Positions 1-7,210 are shown, counted from the first letter of the stretch. The stretch: 10,109 bases of DNA from an uncultured Lachnospiraceae bacterium (GCA_902782815.1 CACZOS010000004.1:1-10109); one strand, 5' to 3'. Program-made: numbers and translations. Notes: generated by a model from the letters alone, not told the origin.

Positions 1-1243
1 ATTCATCGATTGTCGGCGGTCTGGTCCCTACCAGGCTCATATCACCTTTCAGGACATTCCAGAACTGCGGGAATTCATCCAGAGAAGTATTGCGGATAAA
101 ATTTCCGATTCCTTTCGGTCTGCCGTTCTTGTCTTTCTTTTCACTCCCGATGATCCTGGGATCATCGTCCATTTTAAACATCAGACCGTTCATTTTGTTC
201 TGTGCCATATATTCTTTTTTCCGTTCTTCCGCGTCCATATACATGCTTCGGAACTTATAGATCTTGAATTTACGGCCGTTCTTCCCCACTCGCCACTGGC
301 TGAAGAAAATCGGGCCGGGTGACTGGATATAGATGATCGGCGCGATAAATACAAAGATGATTCCGGTCAGGATACATCCGACCAGACCTCCCATAATATC
401 GACCACTCTTTTCAGTGCCAGGCTGGTAGAGTTAACGATCTTCAGGCTGTTGGTAAATACATAATAGGAGCCGACCTTGTCCGTCCTCTGCATGATCCCT
501 TCTTCTTCCAGGAGGGATGAATAACTGAAATGGATGGTAATGCCCATCTTAAGCAGATTATCAATATAACATTTGGGAAGTAAATAATTCGGATCCAGGA
601 AAAAGAATGCCTCATCCACCCATTCATGCCCGAATGCCTCAAAAAGAGGTACACCGTTTTCAATAACGGGAATCCCATGTAATTCCTTCGTGTCGGGCAT
701 CTTCTTATCCAGAAGATAGATTCCCTTGATCACAAAATCGTTGTAGGACCCTTTTACCAGTCCGTTAACGACTTCCGCAGCCTTATGGCTGGATGTGAAA
801 ATAATAAGTGCCCGGTCGCCCCCGTTCACTCCTTTCTTTGCCCGCAGATACTGCTTAAGAACTGTACGTAATATCCACATGATCAATACGGCCAGAACTG
901 CCAGAGTAAAGAAAAATCCTCTGGAGATCATATAACTCTCTTTCACAAAAAACAGATAAAGTATCTCAGACACCATAATAACGGCAGTTGTGCGGATCGT
1001 ATGCAGCATTTCAACATCATTGCCGCGTCGCAGGATATTTCTGTGCGGCTGCATAGCCAGACATACTACCGCCTGTATAATAAAAAATACACCTGCCTGA
1101 TAAGTATAGAACCATTGACTTAAAGGTTCGGAATACCAGTTTAATACCAGGTAACTTAATCTGTATGCCACCTGGAATCCAAGAAGATCCAAAACAATAA
1201 AGGGCAGATGTCTGATCCATTCACTCTCGATTTTTTTGTACAT
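1..1243 (-). CDS. Polyprenyl-phosphate sugar-1-phosphate transferase (exopolysaccharide-initiating), C-terminus cut by window edge
   Basis: Membrane enzyme that moves a sugar-1-phosphate from a nucleotide sugar to undecaprenyl phosphate, the first step of exopolysaccharide or capsule synthesis. The frame reads without a stop from the ATG at 1243 to the left edge (414 residues). Hydrophobic segments near residues 13-35, 50-64, 85-100 and 108-127 give the usual four N-terminal helices. A central soluble region (about 140-270) is followed by a fifth hydrophobic segment (about 283-306) and the bacterial sugar transferase domain. That domain shows SPGPIFF at 308-314, KFRSM at 330-334, a DDDPR element at 359-363, SLDEFPQFWNVLKGDMSLVGTRPP at 387-410 in outline (acidic pair D389-E390), as in WbaP/CpsE/EpsL-type enzymes. 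About 50 C-terminal residues are missing. The ATG follows a purine-rich GCGGGGG at modest spacing. Sugar specificity cannot be read. The rest of the cluster would lie left of the window. Confidence 0.9.
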   Translation of the reverse strand, partial: MYKKIESEWIRHLPFIVLDLLGFQVAYRLSYLVLNWYSEPLSQWFYTYQAGVFFIIQAVVCLAMQPHRNILRRGNDVEMLHTIRTTAVIMVSEILYLFFVKESYMISRGFFFTLAVLAVLIMWILRTVLKQYLRAKKGVNGGDRALIIFTSSHKAAEVVNGLVKGSYNDFVIKGIYLLDKKMPDTKELHGIPVIENGVPLFEAFGHEWVDEAFFFLDPNYLLPKCYIDNLLKMGITIHFSYSSLLEEEGIMQRTDKVGSYYVFTNSLKIVNSTSLALKRVVDIMGGLVGCILTGIIFVFIAPIIYIQSPGPIFFSQWRVGKNGRKFKIYKFRSMYMDAEERKKEYMAQNKMNGLMFKMDDDPRIIGSEKKDKNGRPKGIGNFIRNTSLDEFPQFWNVLKGDMSLVGTRPPTIDE

Positions 1244-1464
1244 AAAGATACCCCCGCAATTCGTCTTTCCATCAAATAATTGACAAACAATTATCGTTCT
1301 GCAAATGCTTTTTTCTGAACACATTCAGTCCAGATCATGCCATTATTTTGCCTCTGCCCGGGATAAACATTCCTGTCTTCCGAAGCCGTCTCAGAGGTGG
1401 TTTACGATAAACCCGTTCTGTTTCATCTGCAGGAAAAAAGCCTTAATACCGGCTCGATCTACTG
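1244..1464 (-). promoter_or_regulatory. Long 5' leader of the sugar transferase gene with several possible stem-loops
   Basis: If transcription starts about 7 bases after the -10 box at 1471-1476, the leader is about 220 nt and has no convincing gene. In transcript order it holds: a short AGCC (1454-1451) / GGCT (1442-1439) stem followed by six T (1439-1434), a weak terminator-like element; a GGTTTA-TCG-TAAACC hairpin (1413-1399); CCTCTG (1397-1392) able to pair with CAGAGG (1356-1351); and an AT-rich hairpin at 1294-1276. A leader of this length fits control after initiation, such as the processive antitermination known for some polysaccharide operons. I do not recognise a named riboswitch class. 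Each arm is only 4-7 bp, so the structures are tentative. Confidence 0.35.
1276..1294 (-). repeat. AT-rich inverted repeat just upstream of the sugar transferase start
   Basis: Perfect 7-bp arms ATAATTG (1276-1282) and CAATTAT (1288-1294) flank the 5-base spacer ACAAA, some 33-51 bases before the ATG. It could be a hairpin in the leader or a protein-binding site. The plus-strand TTGACA at 1280-1285 inside it has no matching -10 box at normal spacing, so it is not called as a promoter. Confidence 0.45.
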
Positions 1465-1470
1465 ATGGAG

Positions 1471-1498
1471 AGTATACCAAAATGGAAAAAAAATACAA
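1471..1498 (-). promoter_or_regulatory. Probable sigma-A promoter of the sugar transferase gene (extended -10)
   Basis: On the minus strand TTGTAT (1498-1493) and TATACT (1476-1471) are 16 bases apart, and a TGG triplet directly before TATACT makes an extended -10. The predicted start is near 1464. The spacer contains an eight-T run. It is the best promoter match upstream of the gene, but it was picked by eye. Confidence 0.5.
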
Positions 1499-1523
1499 CA
1501 CATTTGTTGTTAAACTCCATTTT
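1479..1523. promoter_or_regulatory. Nested inverted repeat overlapping the -35 region (possible operator)
   Basis: Outer arms AAAATGGA (1479-1486) and TCCATTTT (1516-1523) enclose inner arms ACAACA (1495-1500) and TGTTGT (1505-1510) with a CATT loop. The repeat covers the -35 box and most of the spacer of the predicted promoter. This is typical placement for a repressor site. No known regulator motif is recognised. Confidence 0.4.
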
Positions 1524-1707
1524 CGGGTTGTGAAAAACCACGAATTCCTGCTCTGCCGTGATTTGCTCTTTTTTTAAAAAATATCCAGTATTTGTCAAAC
1601 ATCGTTAATCTGGTAACAACCTAATAGCATTTTTGTTTCCTTCTGTTATATGTTTTTATGATGCTCTGACTCTATCACTGCCACTGTCACAGAAGTGTCA
1701 CATGAGC
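1524..1707. other. AT-rich intergenic stretch with no gene recognised
   Basis: This lies between the clpB terminator and the sugar transferase promoter. It contains a TTGACA on the minus strand (1598-1593), but 17 bases further on there is only an A-run, so no second promoter is called. A tandem TGTCACA pair lies near 1686-1702. Nothing else is recognised. Confidence 0.5.
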
Positions 1708-1742
1708 AAAAAAAACCCTGTCTGAAACCAGACAGGGTTTTT
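1708..1742 (-). terminator. Rho-independent terminator of clpB
   Basis: A perfect 14-bp stem, AAAAACCCTGTCTG (1711-1724) and CAGACAGGGTTTTT (1729-1742), has a 4-base loop. In the clpB direction it ends in a run of eight T (1715-1708). It lies about 60 bases past the clpB stop codon. The T-run on the plus side is shorter, so it could work in both directions but mainly serves clpB. Confidence 0.93.
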
Positions 1743-1803
1743 AAATACAGGTATTGGGAACCGGAAATTGTTCCGTCTTTATGAAGGGCACTTTCCGGCC
1801 GGA

Positions 1804-4395
1804 TCATTGATAGGAGATGGCATCTCCAACCAGATGACCGTCCACATAATCGATACTGATGGTATCCTCCGGATGGACTTTATCCTCCAGGATAAGCTTT
1901 GCCGCCAGGGTTTCCACATGTTTGGTGAGGAATCGTTTAAGAGGTCTTGCTCCATATACCGGTTCATAGCCGTTCTCAACGATATATTCTTTGGCTGCAT
2001 CTGTCAGGCTGATGCTGATCTCCCGGTCTTTCAGTCTCTTATTGACATCGGCCAGCATAAGATCAATGATATCCGAGATATTCCCTCTGGTAAGAGGCTT
2101 GAACAGGATCGTCTCATCCAGACGGTTCAGGAATTCCGGACGGAAATGTCTCCGCAGGTCTCCCATGACCATGGCCTGGGCCTCCGGCGAGATATTTCCC
2201 TTCTCATCGATACCATCCAGCAGATACTGGGATCCGATGTTGGAAGTCATGATCAGAATGGTATTCTTGAAGTCCACCGTTCTTCCCTGAGAATCGGTGA
2301 TCCGGCCGTCATCCAGCACCTGAAGGAGGATATTGAACACATCAGCATGGGCCTTTTCGATCTCATCAAAGAGAACTACGCAGTAAGGTTTTCTCCGTAC
2401 TGCCTCCGTCAGCTGTCCCCCCTCTTCATATCCCACATATCCGGGAGGCGCTCCGATCAGACGGGAGACAGAAAATTTCTCCATATATTCGCTCATATCG
2501 ATCCGGACCATATTGGATTCGTCATCAAACAATCCCTCCGCCAGGGCTTTGGCAAGTTCCGTCTTCCCGACACCGGTCGGTCCCAGGAAGAGGAAAGACC
2601 CGATCGGTTTGTCCGGATCCTTGATTCCGGCTTTGGAACGGATGATGGCTTCCGTAACCTTCTGCACACCTTCATCCTGGCCCACCACTCTTTTGTGAAG
2701 TTCCTTGTCAAGATTCAGGGTCTTGTTCCTCTCGGATTCGGTAAGTTTAGCCACAGGAATTCCGGTCCAGCGGCTGATGATCTTGGAGATTTCCTCCTCG
2801 GTCACCGATTCGTGTACCAGGGAGTTTCCATCCTTTTTCGCCAGCTCCTCCGCCAGGGCCAGTTCCTTCTGAAGTTCCGGCAGTTTACCGTACTGCAATT
2901 CTGCCGCCCTGTTCAGATCATAGTCTCTCTGGGCGATCTGGATCTCATTATTGATGGCTTCGATATCTTCCTTGAGTCTTGACACCTTCTCCACCGCTGA
3001 TTTTTCCTGATCCCAGGTGGCTTTCCTGGACCGGAAGGTCTCCTTCAGTTCCGCCAGATCCTTCTGCAGACCGGCAAGCCTCTCCTGGCTGAGATGGTCG
3101 GTCTCCTTCTTTAAGGCGGCTTCCTCGATCTCCATCTGCATGATCTTCCGCTGGATCTCATCCAGTTCTGTGGGAAGAGAGTCCAGTTCGGTCTTGATCA
3201 TGGCACAGGCCTCATCCACAAGATCAATGGCCTTGTCAGGAAGGAAACGGTCTGTGATATAACGGTTGGACAGGACTGCTGCATTTACCAGGGCCCCGTC
3301 TGTGATCTTAACCCCATGATACACTTCATACCGGTCCTTGAGTCCCCTCAGGATGGATATGGTATCCTCCACAGTGGGTTCATTGACCATGACAGGCTGG
3401 AATCTTCTCTCCAGTGCCTTATCCTTCTCGATATATTTGCTGTATTCATTGAGTGTTGTGGCTCCGATACAATGAAGCTCTCCCAGGGCCAGCATGGGCT
3501 TTAGCAGATTTCCGGCATCCATGGATCCCTCTGTTTTCCCGGCCCCCACAATGGTGTGAAGCTCATCAATAAAGAGGATGATCTGGCCTTCGCTGGCTTT
3601 GATCTCCTCCAGGACAGCTTTCAGCCTCTCTTCAAACTCTCCCCGGTATTTGGCCCCTGCCACCAGGGATCCCATATCCAGGGCAAACACTCTTTTGTCT
3701 TTCAGTGAATTGGGCACATCACCCTTGACGATCCTCTGAGCCAGGCCTTCCACAACCGCTGTTTTGCCCACGCCAGGTTCACCGATCAGCACCGGATTGT
3801 TCTTGGTTTTCCTGGAAAGGATCCGAACCACGTTCCGGATCTCACTGTCTCTCCCGATAACGGGATCCAGCTTCTGCTGCCTTGCCCTCTCCACCAGATC
3901 GTATCCGTATTTTTCCAGGGTTTCATAGGTAGCTTCGGGATTATCACTGACCACCTTCTGATTTCCTCTTACCGTGGACAAAGCCTGAAGAAAACGTTCC
4001 CTGTTTATCCCGTAGGCCTGGAACAGCCCTTTGATCTCTTTGTTGGGATGTTTCAGCAGGGACAAAAAGAGGTGTTCCACCGAGACATATTCATCTCCCA
4101 TGGCTTTGGATTCGTCCTCTGCACTCACCAGGACCTCATTCAGACTCTTGCTGATATAGGTCTGCCCCCCACTGACTTTTGGTTTCTTCTCGACCAGCTG
4201 GAGGGCCTGGGATGAGAAAGCCTCCTTGTTGATCCCCATCTTTTCCACCAGTTTCATGATCAGACTGTCACTGACTGTCAGAAGGCTGTAGAGAAAGTGC
4301 TCCTGATCGATCTCGGGATTACCGTACTGGTATGCCAGCTTCTCGCATTCCTGAACTGCTTCCATCGATTTCTGCGTAAATTTATTGATATTCAT
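1804..4395 (-). CDS. clpB: ATP-dependent protein disaggregase ClpB
   Basis: Cytosolic Hsp100 AAA+ hexamer that threads proteins out of aggregates, working with the DnaK system. The 863-residue length is normal for the family. Domains: Clp N-terminal repeats (about 1-145); AAA-1 with Walker A GEPGVGKT (205-212), pore loop around Y250 in KYRG, Walker B ILFIDE (273-278) and arginines 330-331; a coiled-coil middle domain (about 400-525), which separates ClpB from ClpC/ClpA; AAA-2 with Walker A GPTGVGKT (605-612), pore loop GYVG around Y653, Walker B VVLFDE (673-678), sensor-1 TSN (717-719) and sensor-2 GARPLKR (815-821). No ClpP-binding IGF/IGL loop stands out. The start follows a strong GGGGAGGTG (4409-4401). 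It is a single-gene unit with its own CIRCE-like operator, promoter and terminator, so HrcA-controlled heat induction is inferred. Confidence 0.98.
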   Translation of the reverse strand: MNINKFTQKSMEAVQECEKLAYQYGNPEIDQEHFLYSLLTVSDSLIMKLVEKMGINKEAFSSQALQLVEKKPKVSGGQTYISKSLNEVLVSAEDESKAMGDEYVSVEHLFLSLLKHPNKEIKGLFQAYGINRERFLQALSTVRGNQKVVSDNPEATYETLEKYGYDLVERARQQKLDPVIGRDSEIRNVVRILSRKTKNNPVLIGEPGVGKTAVVEGLAQRIVKGDVPNSLKDKRVFALDMGSLVAGAKYRGEFEERLKAVLEEIKASEGQIILFIDELHTIVGAGKTEGSMDAGNLLKPMLALGELHCIGATTLNEYSKYIEKDKALERRFQPVMVNEPTVEDTISILRGLKDRYEVYHGVKITDGALVNAAVLSNRYITDRFLPDKAIDLVDEACAMIKTELDSLPTELDEIQRKIMQMEIEEAALKKETDHLSQERLAGLQKDLAELKETFRSRKATWDQEKSAVEKVSRLKEDIEAINNEIQIAQRDYDLNRAAELQYGKLPELQKELALAEELAKKDGNSLVHESVTEEEISKIISRWTGIPVAKLTESERNKTLNLDKELHKRVVGQDEGVQKVTEAIIRSKAGIKDPDKPIGSFLFLGPTGVGKTELAKALAEGLFDDESNMVRIDMSEYMEKFSVSRLIGAPPGYVGYEEGGQLTEAVRRKPYCVVLFDEIEKAHADVFNILLQVLDDGRITDSQGRTVDFKNTILIMTSNIGSQYLLDGIDEKGNISPEAQAMVMGDLRRHFRPEFLNRLDETILFKPLTRGNISDIIDLMLADVNKRLKDREISISLTDAAKEYIVENGYEPVYGARPLKRFLTKHVETLAAKLILEDKVHPEDTISIDYVDGHLVGDAISYQ

Positions 4396-4437
4396 AACAA
4401 CACCTCCCCGAATGGTTGTCTTGATTTCATCTGATAT

Positions 4438-4476
4438 TGTTATATTTCAACTATAACACAATTATCTTATAACACA
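4438..4476. repeat. Three TGTTATA-type elements around the clpB transcription start
   Basis: TGTTATA (4438-4444) and TATAACA (4452-4458) form a perfect 7-bp inverted repeat with a 7-base spacer. TATAACACA occurs at 4452-4460 and again at 4468-4476, 16 bases apart. On the minus strand one copy is part of the extended -10 region and the others fall at or just after the predicted start. They may be an extra operator or AT-rich coincidence. Confidence 0.35.
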
Positions 4477-4494
4477 GATTATTAGCCAAGTCAA
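4466..4494 (-). promoter_or_regulatory. Sigma-A promoter of clpB
   Basis: On the minus strand TTGACT (4494-4489), a 17-base spacer, and TATAAG (4471-4466) with TGT just before it (extended -10). The predicted start is near 4459, giving a leader of about 64 nt. The -35 box lies inside the CIRCE-like element, the arrangement expected for repression by HrcA. Confidence 0.7.
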
Positions 4495-4508
4495 GTATCG
4501 AGTGCTAA
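4482..4508 (-). promoter_or_regulatory. CIRCE-like HrcA operator with one degraded half
   Basis: In the clpB direction the element reads TTAGCACTC - 9 bases - CTTGGCTAA. The first half is a 9/9 match to the CIRCE consensus and the spacer length is exactly 9. The second half keeps the outer GCTAA and differs from GAGTGCTAA at its four inner positions. It overlaps the clpB -35 box. CIRCE is the binding site of the heat-shock repressor HrcA, usually ahead of groESL and hrcA-dnaK. The damaged half suggests weaker binding. Confidence 0.75.
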
Positions 4509-4530
4509 TTTATTTTCCCATCCTCCGTAA

Positions 4531-4559
4531 TTTACAAAATCCGGTGTCCATGATATTCT
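4531..4559 (+). promoter_or_regulatory. Probable promoter of the twin shell-protein genes
   Basis: TTTACA (4531-4536), a 17-base spacer and TATTCT (4554-4559) predict a start near 4566 and a leader of about 33 nt before the ATG at 4599. It diverges from the clpB promoter, with about 37 bases between the two -35 boxes, so regulators bound at the CIRCE-like element sit close to it. Confidence 0.5.
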
Positions 4560-4598
4560 ATCAGTAAACCGGCAGGATAATCAAAGAGAGGTATTGAC

Positions 4599-5255
4599 AT
4601 GGTAAAAAGAGTTGATTCGCATGTTACCATGCAGAAACTGATCCCAAATGTGGGAAATAAATACAGGGAGCTCTGGGATTTTCCCAGTGACCATCAGAGC
4701 ATCGGTCTCATCTCCTGTGATGTGGAGGATGTGATGGATTTTGCCCTGGATGATGCATCGAAAAAGGCTAAGATCCATGTGATCCATGTAGAGACCGTCT
4801 ACGGAGGGGTCGAACGTGCCTGGAGCCGCTACGGCGGAGAGATCACAGCAGTCATATCCGGTCCCAGAGTGGAGGATGTAAAAAGCGGACTTATGTATAT
4901 CCGGGATTACATTGAACATAAATGCGGCTGTTATGTGATGGATGAGGATGAATCTCTGACCTATTACGTCGACTACATACCCAGAATAGGCAGCTATAAC
5001 CAGGAGAAGCTGGGCTTACCGGCAGGGACCTCCCTGGCATACCTGGTGGCGCCTCCCATAGAGGCTACCTACGCACTGGACAAGGCGCTGAAAGCCAGCA
5101 ATACCAGGATCGTCGAATTGTTTGAAGCACCAACCAGAGTCAATACCGGCGGTGCCCTGCTGTGCGGCACGGAATCTGCCTGCAAATCGGCTGTGGCGGC
5201 TTTCGCGGAGGCAGTACAGTTCTGCTACGCGAATCCCATGAGCCTGGATTCCTGA
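4599..5255 (+). CDS. EutL-like tandem-domain (BMC-T) microcompartment shell protein, copy 1
   Basis: Predicted structural shell protein. Two BMC domains in one chain (about 30-110 and 140-215) should form a trimeric pseudohexamer with a central, possibly gated pore. The 218-residue length equals EutL (about 219). EutL-type signatures are SIGLISCD at 34-41, the ISGP turn at 86-89, a PRIGSY-like element at 128-133, AYLVAPPIEATYALDKALK at 147-165 and GTESACKSA at 190-198. Against EutL residues recalled from the literature for ethanolamine binding (D45, E83, F112, T182), this copy aligns E43, E81, C111 and V181, so only the Glu is kept. The ATG follows AGAGAGG at normal spacing. It is the first gene of a two-gene unit. 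The EutL family is clear; membership of an ethanolamine microcompartment is not shown. Confidence 0.9.
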   Translation: MVKRVDSHVTMQKLIPNVGNKYRELWDFPSDHQSIGLISCDVEDVMDFALDDASKKAKIHVIHVETVYGGVERAWSRYGGEITAVISGPRVEDVKSGLMYIRDYIEHKCGCYVMDEDESLTYYVDYIPRIGSYNQEKLGLPAGTSLAYLVAPPIEATYALDKALKASNTRIVELFEAPTRVNTGGALLCGTESACKSAVAAFAEAVQFCYANPMSLDS

Positions 5256-5373
5256 ACCGGCCATTGGGGATACCTGAGGAATACCGCCGGCTGAAAAAGA
5301 GACAAAAAAACCGGACCAGCTGCCCGCAAGGGACTGCTGCCCGGAATTCATAACAGATGTAAGGTGATTATCT

Positions 5374-6027
5374 ATGAAGATCGTACAATTAAAACCCCGC
5401 GTTTTATCCCAGAAGCTCATTGCCAACGTCACACCGGAACTGGCAAAAGCCTACAATATTCCGGAAGACCATCACAGCATCGGCTTCTTTGCCACCGATA
5501 ATGATGATATAGCATATCTTGCGGCGGATGATGCCACCAAGAAAGCCAACATCAAAGTTATCCATGCACAGACCTACTACGGAGGACAGCTTTGTTCCTG
5601 GAGCAGATACGGGGGCAGTGTATTTGTCCTGATCTCCGGCCCCAAAGTGCAGGATGTCCGGAGCGCCTTGGGCTATATCAATGATTTTGTGGAGAACCAG
5701 TCAGATCTCTATAACTTTGACGGAGATGAGGGGACCTCCTTCTATGCCGGTTGTATTCCCCGGGTAGGCAAATATTACCAGGAAATCTTCAACATTCCCG
5801 AAGGAATGTCCTACGCTTACCTGGTGGGAGGGCCCATCGAGACCAACTTTGCCCTGGATAAAGCGCTCAAGTCCAGTGATACAAAGATCGCCCATTACTG
5901 GTATCCACCGAGTCATGCCAATTCCAGCGGCGCTGTTCTTTACGGAACGGAATCTGCCTGCCGGGCTGCGGTGAAGACCTTTATCGATACCTTAAAAGCA
6001 GCCACCTCTCATCCCCTGGACATCTGA
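5374..6027 (+). CDS. EutL-like tandem-domain (BMC-T) microcompartment shell protein, copy 2
   Basis: Second EutL-type shell protein, 217 residues, about 44% identical to the upstream copy by hand alignment, so an old duplication. Its N-terminus (KPRVLSQKLIANV, 7-19) is closer to classical EutL than copy 1. Shared landmarks are SIGFFATDNDD at 35-45, SRYGG at 77-81, ISGP at 87-90, AYLVGGPIETNFALDKALK at 148-166 and GTESACRAA at 191-199. At the recalled EutL ethanolamine-site positions it has D44 (kept), S82, L112 and A182, the opposite pattern to copy 1. The ATG follows AAGGTGATT. A 118-base gap separates it from copy 1, with no clear terminator, so co-transcription is likely. Its stop lies four bases from the stop of the convergent dehydrogenase gene. 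Confidence 0.9.
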   Translation: MKIVQLKPRVLSQKLIANVTPELAKAYNIPEDHHSIGFFATDNDDIAYLAADDATKKANIKVIHAQTYYGGQLCSWSRYGGSVFVLISGPKVQDVRSALGYINDFVENQSDLYNFDGDEGTSFYAGCIPRVGKYYQEIFNIPEGMSYAYLVGGPIETNFALDKALKSSDTKIAHYWYPPSHANSSGAVLYGTESACRAAVKTFIDTLKAATSHPLDI

Positions 6028-6034
6028 CCGGTCA
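6025..6034. repeat. Palindrome formed by two convergent stop codons
   Basis: TGACCGGTCA is a perfect 10-bp palindrome: its first three bases are the stop of the plus-strand shell gene and its last three the stop (read on the minus strand) of the dehydrogenase gene. No hairpin-plus-T-run terminator is visible for either gene, so transcripts probably overlap at their 3' ends. Confidence 0.8.
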
Positions 6035-7195
6035 GTCTACGAAGATCCGGTAAAGCATGAGAAGGATATCTTCAACCTCCACTTTTTCCGGAGTCATGGA
6101 AGTAATGGGATCTCTCAGGATATGTTCTGCCATATCCAGATTCACCTTGCGGTGGTCGGGATGGTAAGACCGGATGGGACGAAGGCCCAGGGTCTCATCC
6201 CGGAATCTCCGGTAGGCGGCAGCTGTTTTATCCGCGATCTCCCGTGGGGATTCATCCCCGTTAAATTCTGCACCCAGCAGTCTCCCGGTATACCTGATTT
6301 TTTCGGCACACGGACCCGCGATATGACGGACCATCTCCGGAAATGCATAGGCACATGCCGCCCCGTGGGGGATGTGAAAACGGGCACCGATCTCATGGGC
6401 TATGCAATGGCCGATATGGACAAGGCAGTCCACCAGAAGGAATCCTCCATAGGAAGCACAGACCATCATCTTTTCCCTGGCCTGAACATCCTTTCCGTTT
6501 CTGACTGCCAAAGGCAGCCAACGGATTACCTCCTCCATCAGTTTCTCACAGATCAGGTCAGTCATGGGACTGCAGGAGACGGAAGTATATGCCTCAAAGG
6601 CATGGGAGAAGACATCCAGCCCGGTTTCCGCCGTGATGGAAGCCGGCAGTTCCAGTGTCAGAAGAGGATCCAGAATGGCAAATTCACTGGTGGAATTTCT
6701 GACATCGATGGGGTGCTTGTCTCCCCGGTCAAGATCGGTGATCACGATCCAGTTTGACAATTCGCTTCCCGTACCTGCGGTGGTGGGAATACAGATGAGG
6801 GAACCTGCCGGATTCATCCGGTCTTCATGTCCGACATAATCCAGTATTTTTCCGCTGTTTACCCGCATGACGTTCATTCCCTTGGCGGCATCCATAGTAC
6901 TTCCGCCGCCTATGGCCACAATACAGTCACACTCTGCTGTCCTGCAGAGTGCAGCACCCTCGTCCACCAGGTCACTGCTCGGATCGGGGGTTATTTTATC
7001 ATAGGTCACAAAATCCAGTCCCGCCTCTTTAATGATCTCCGTAATCTTTCCGGCAATTCCCGCGTGGGCTATTCCTTTATCGAATACCAGAAATGGCTTA
7101 CAGAATCCATTCTCCCGGCATAGCCGGGGAAGAAGCTGCACCGAATCCGGACCTTCTAAAATCTTCGTCTTCTGAACGAGTCGATAATTTATCAT
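6032..7195 (-). CDS. Iron-type (group III) alcohol dehydrogenase
   Basis: Cytosolic NAD(P)-dependent oxidoreductase interconverting alcohols and aldehydes with a bound divalent metal, usually iron. The 387-residue length is normal. An N-terminal dinucleotide domain shows GGGSTMDAAK (96-105) and TTAGTGSE (138-145). The C-terminal helical domain carries the metal ligands expected from FucO: D194, H198, H263 and H277, with H267 next to them. D39 matches the acidic residue that gives FucO its preference for NAD. The family includes FucO, EutG, DhaT and AdhB; the substrate cannot be fixed from motifs. The ATG follows GGGAG with good spacing, 15 bases after the stop of the hydrolase gene, so it is the last gene of that unit. 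Its 3' end faces the shell-protein genes. Confidence 0.95.
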   Translation of the reverse strand: MINYRLVQKTKILEGPDSVQLLPRLCRENGFCKPFLVFDKGIAHAGIAGKITEIIKEAGLDFVTYDKITPDPSSDLVDEGAALCRTAECDCIVAIGGGSTMDAAKGMNVMRVNSGKILDYVGHEDRMNPAGSLICIPTTAGTGSELSNWIVITDLDRGDKHPIDVRNSTSEFAILDPLLTLELPASITAETGLDVFSHAFEAYTSVSCSPMTDLICEKLMEEVIRWLPLAVRNGKDVQAREKMMVCASYGGFLLVDCLVHIGHCIAHEIGARFHIPHGAACAYAFPEMVRHIAGPCAEKIRYTGRLLGAEFNGDESPREIADKTAAAYRRFRDETLGLRPIRSYHPDHRKVNLDMAEHILRDPITSMTPEKVEVEDILLMLYRIFVD

Positions 7196-7210
7196 GGTTT
7201 TCTCCCTTAT

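Noticed and set aside
1244..1464. Cyclic di-GMP or other known riboswitch in the leader
   Set aside because: The conserved core sequences I know for these classes are not present; only short unassigned stems are seen.
1305..1577. Possible 90-residue plus-strand gene in the intergenic region
   Set aside because: No ribosome binding site, odd composition, and it runs against the leader and promoter of the sugar transferase gene.
1569..1598. Second sigma-A promoter with a perfect TTGACA on the minus strand
   Set aside because: At 16-18 bases spacing there is only a poly-A stretch and no acceptable -10 box.
1768..2982. Open plus-strand frame of 404 codons antisense to clpB
   Set aside because: The opposite strand encodes ClpB with all family motifs; the antisense translation shows no recognisable domain and follows from codon bias of the real gene.
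4396..4598. CtsR heat-shock operator (tandem GGTCAAA type)
   Set aside because: No such heptamer pair on either strand; only the CIRCE-like element is present.
5256..5373. Terminator or small gene between the two shell-protein genes
   Set aside because: GC-rich patches give only interrupted 3-4 bp stems and no T-run; no short frame with a ribosome binding site was found.
6122..6757. Open plus-strand frame of 211 codons antisense to the alcohol dehydrogenase
   Set aside because: The minus strand encodes an intact iron-type dehydrogenase; the plus-strand frame has no recognisable domain.
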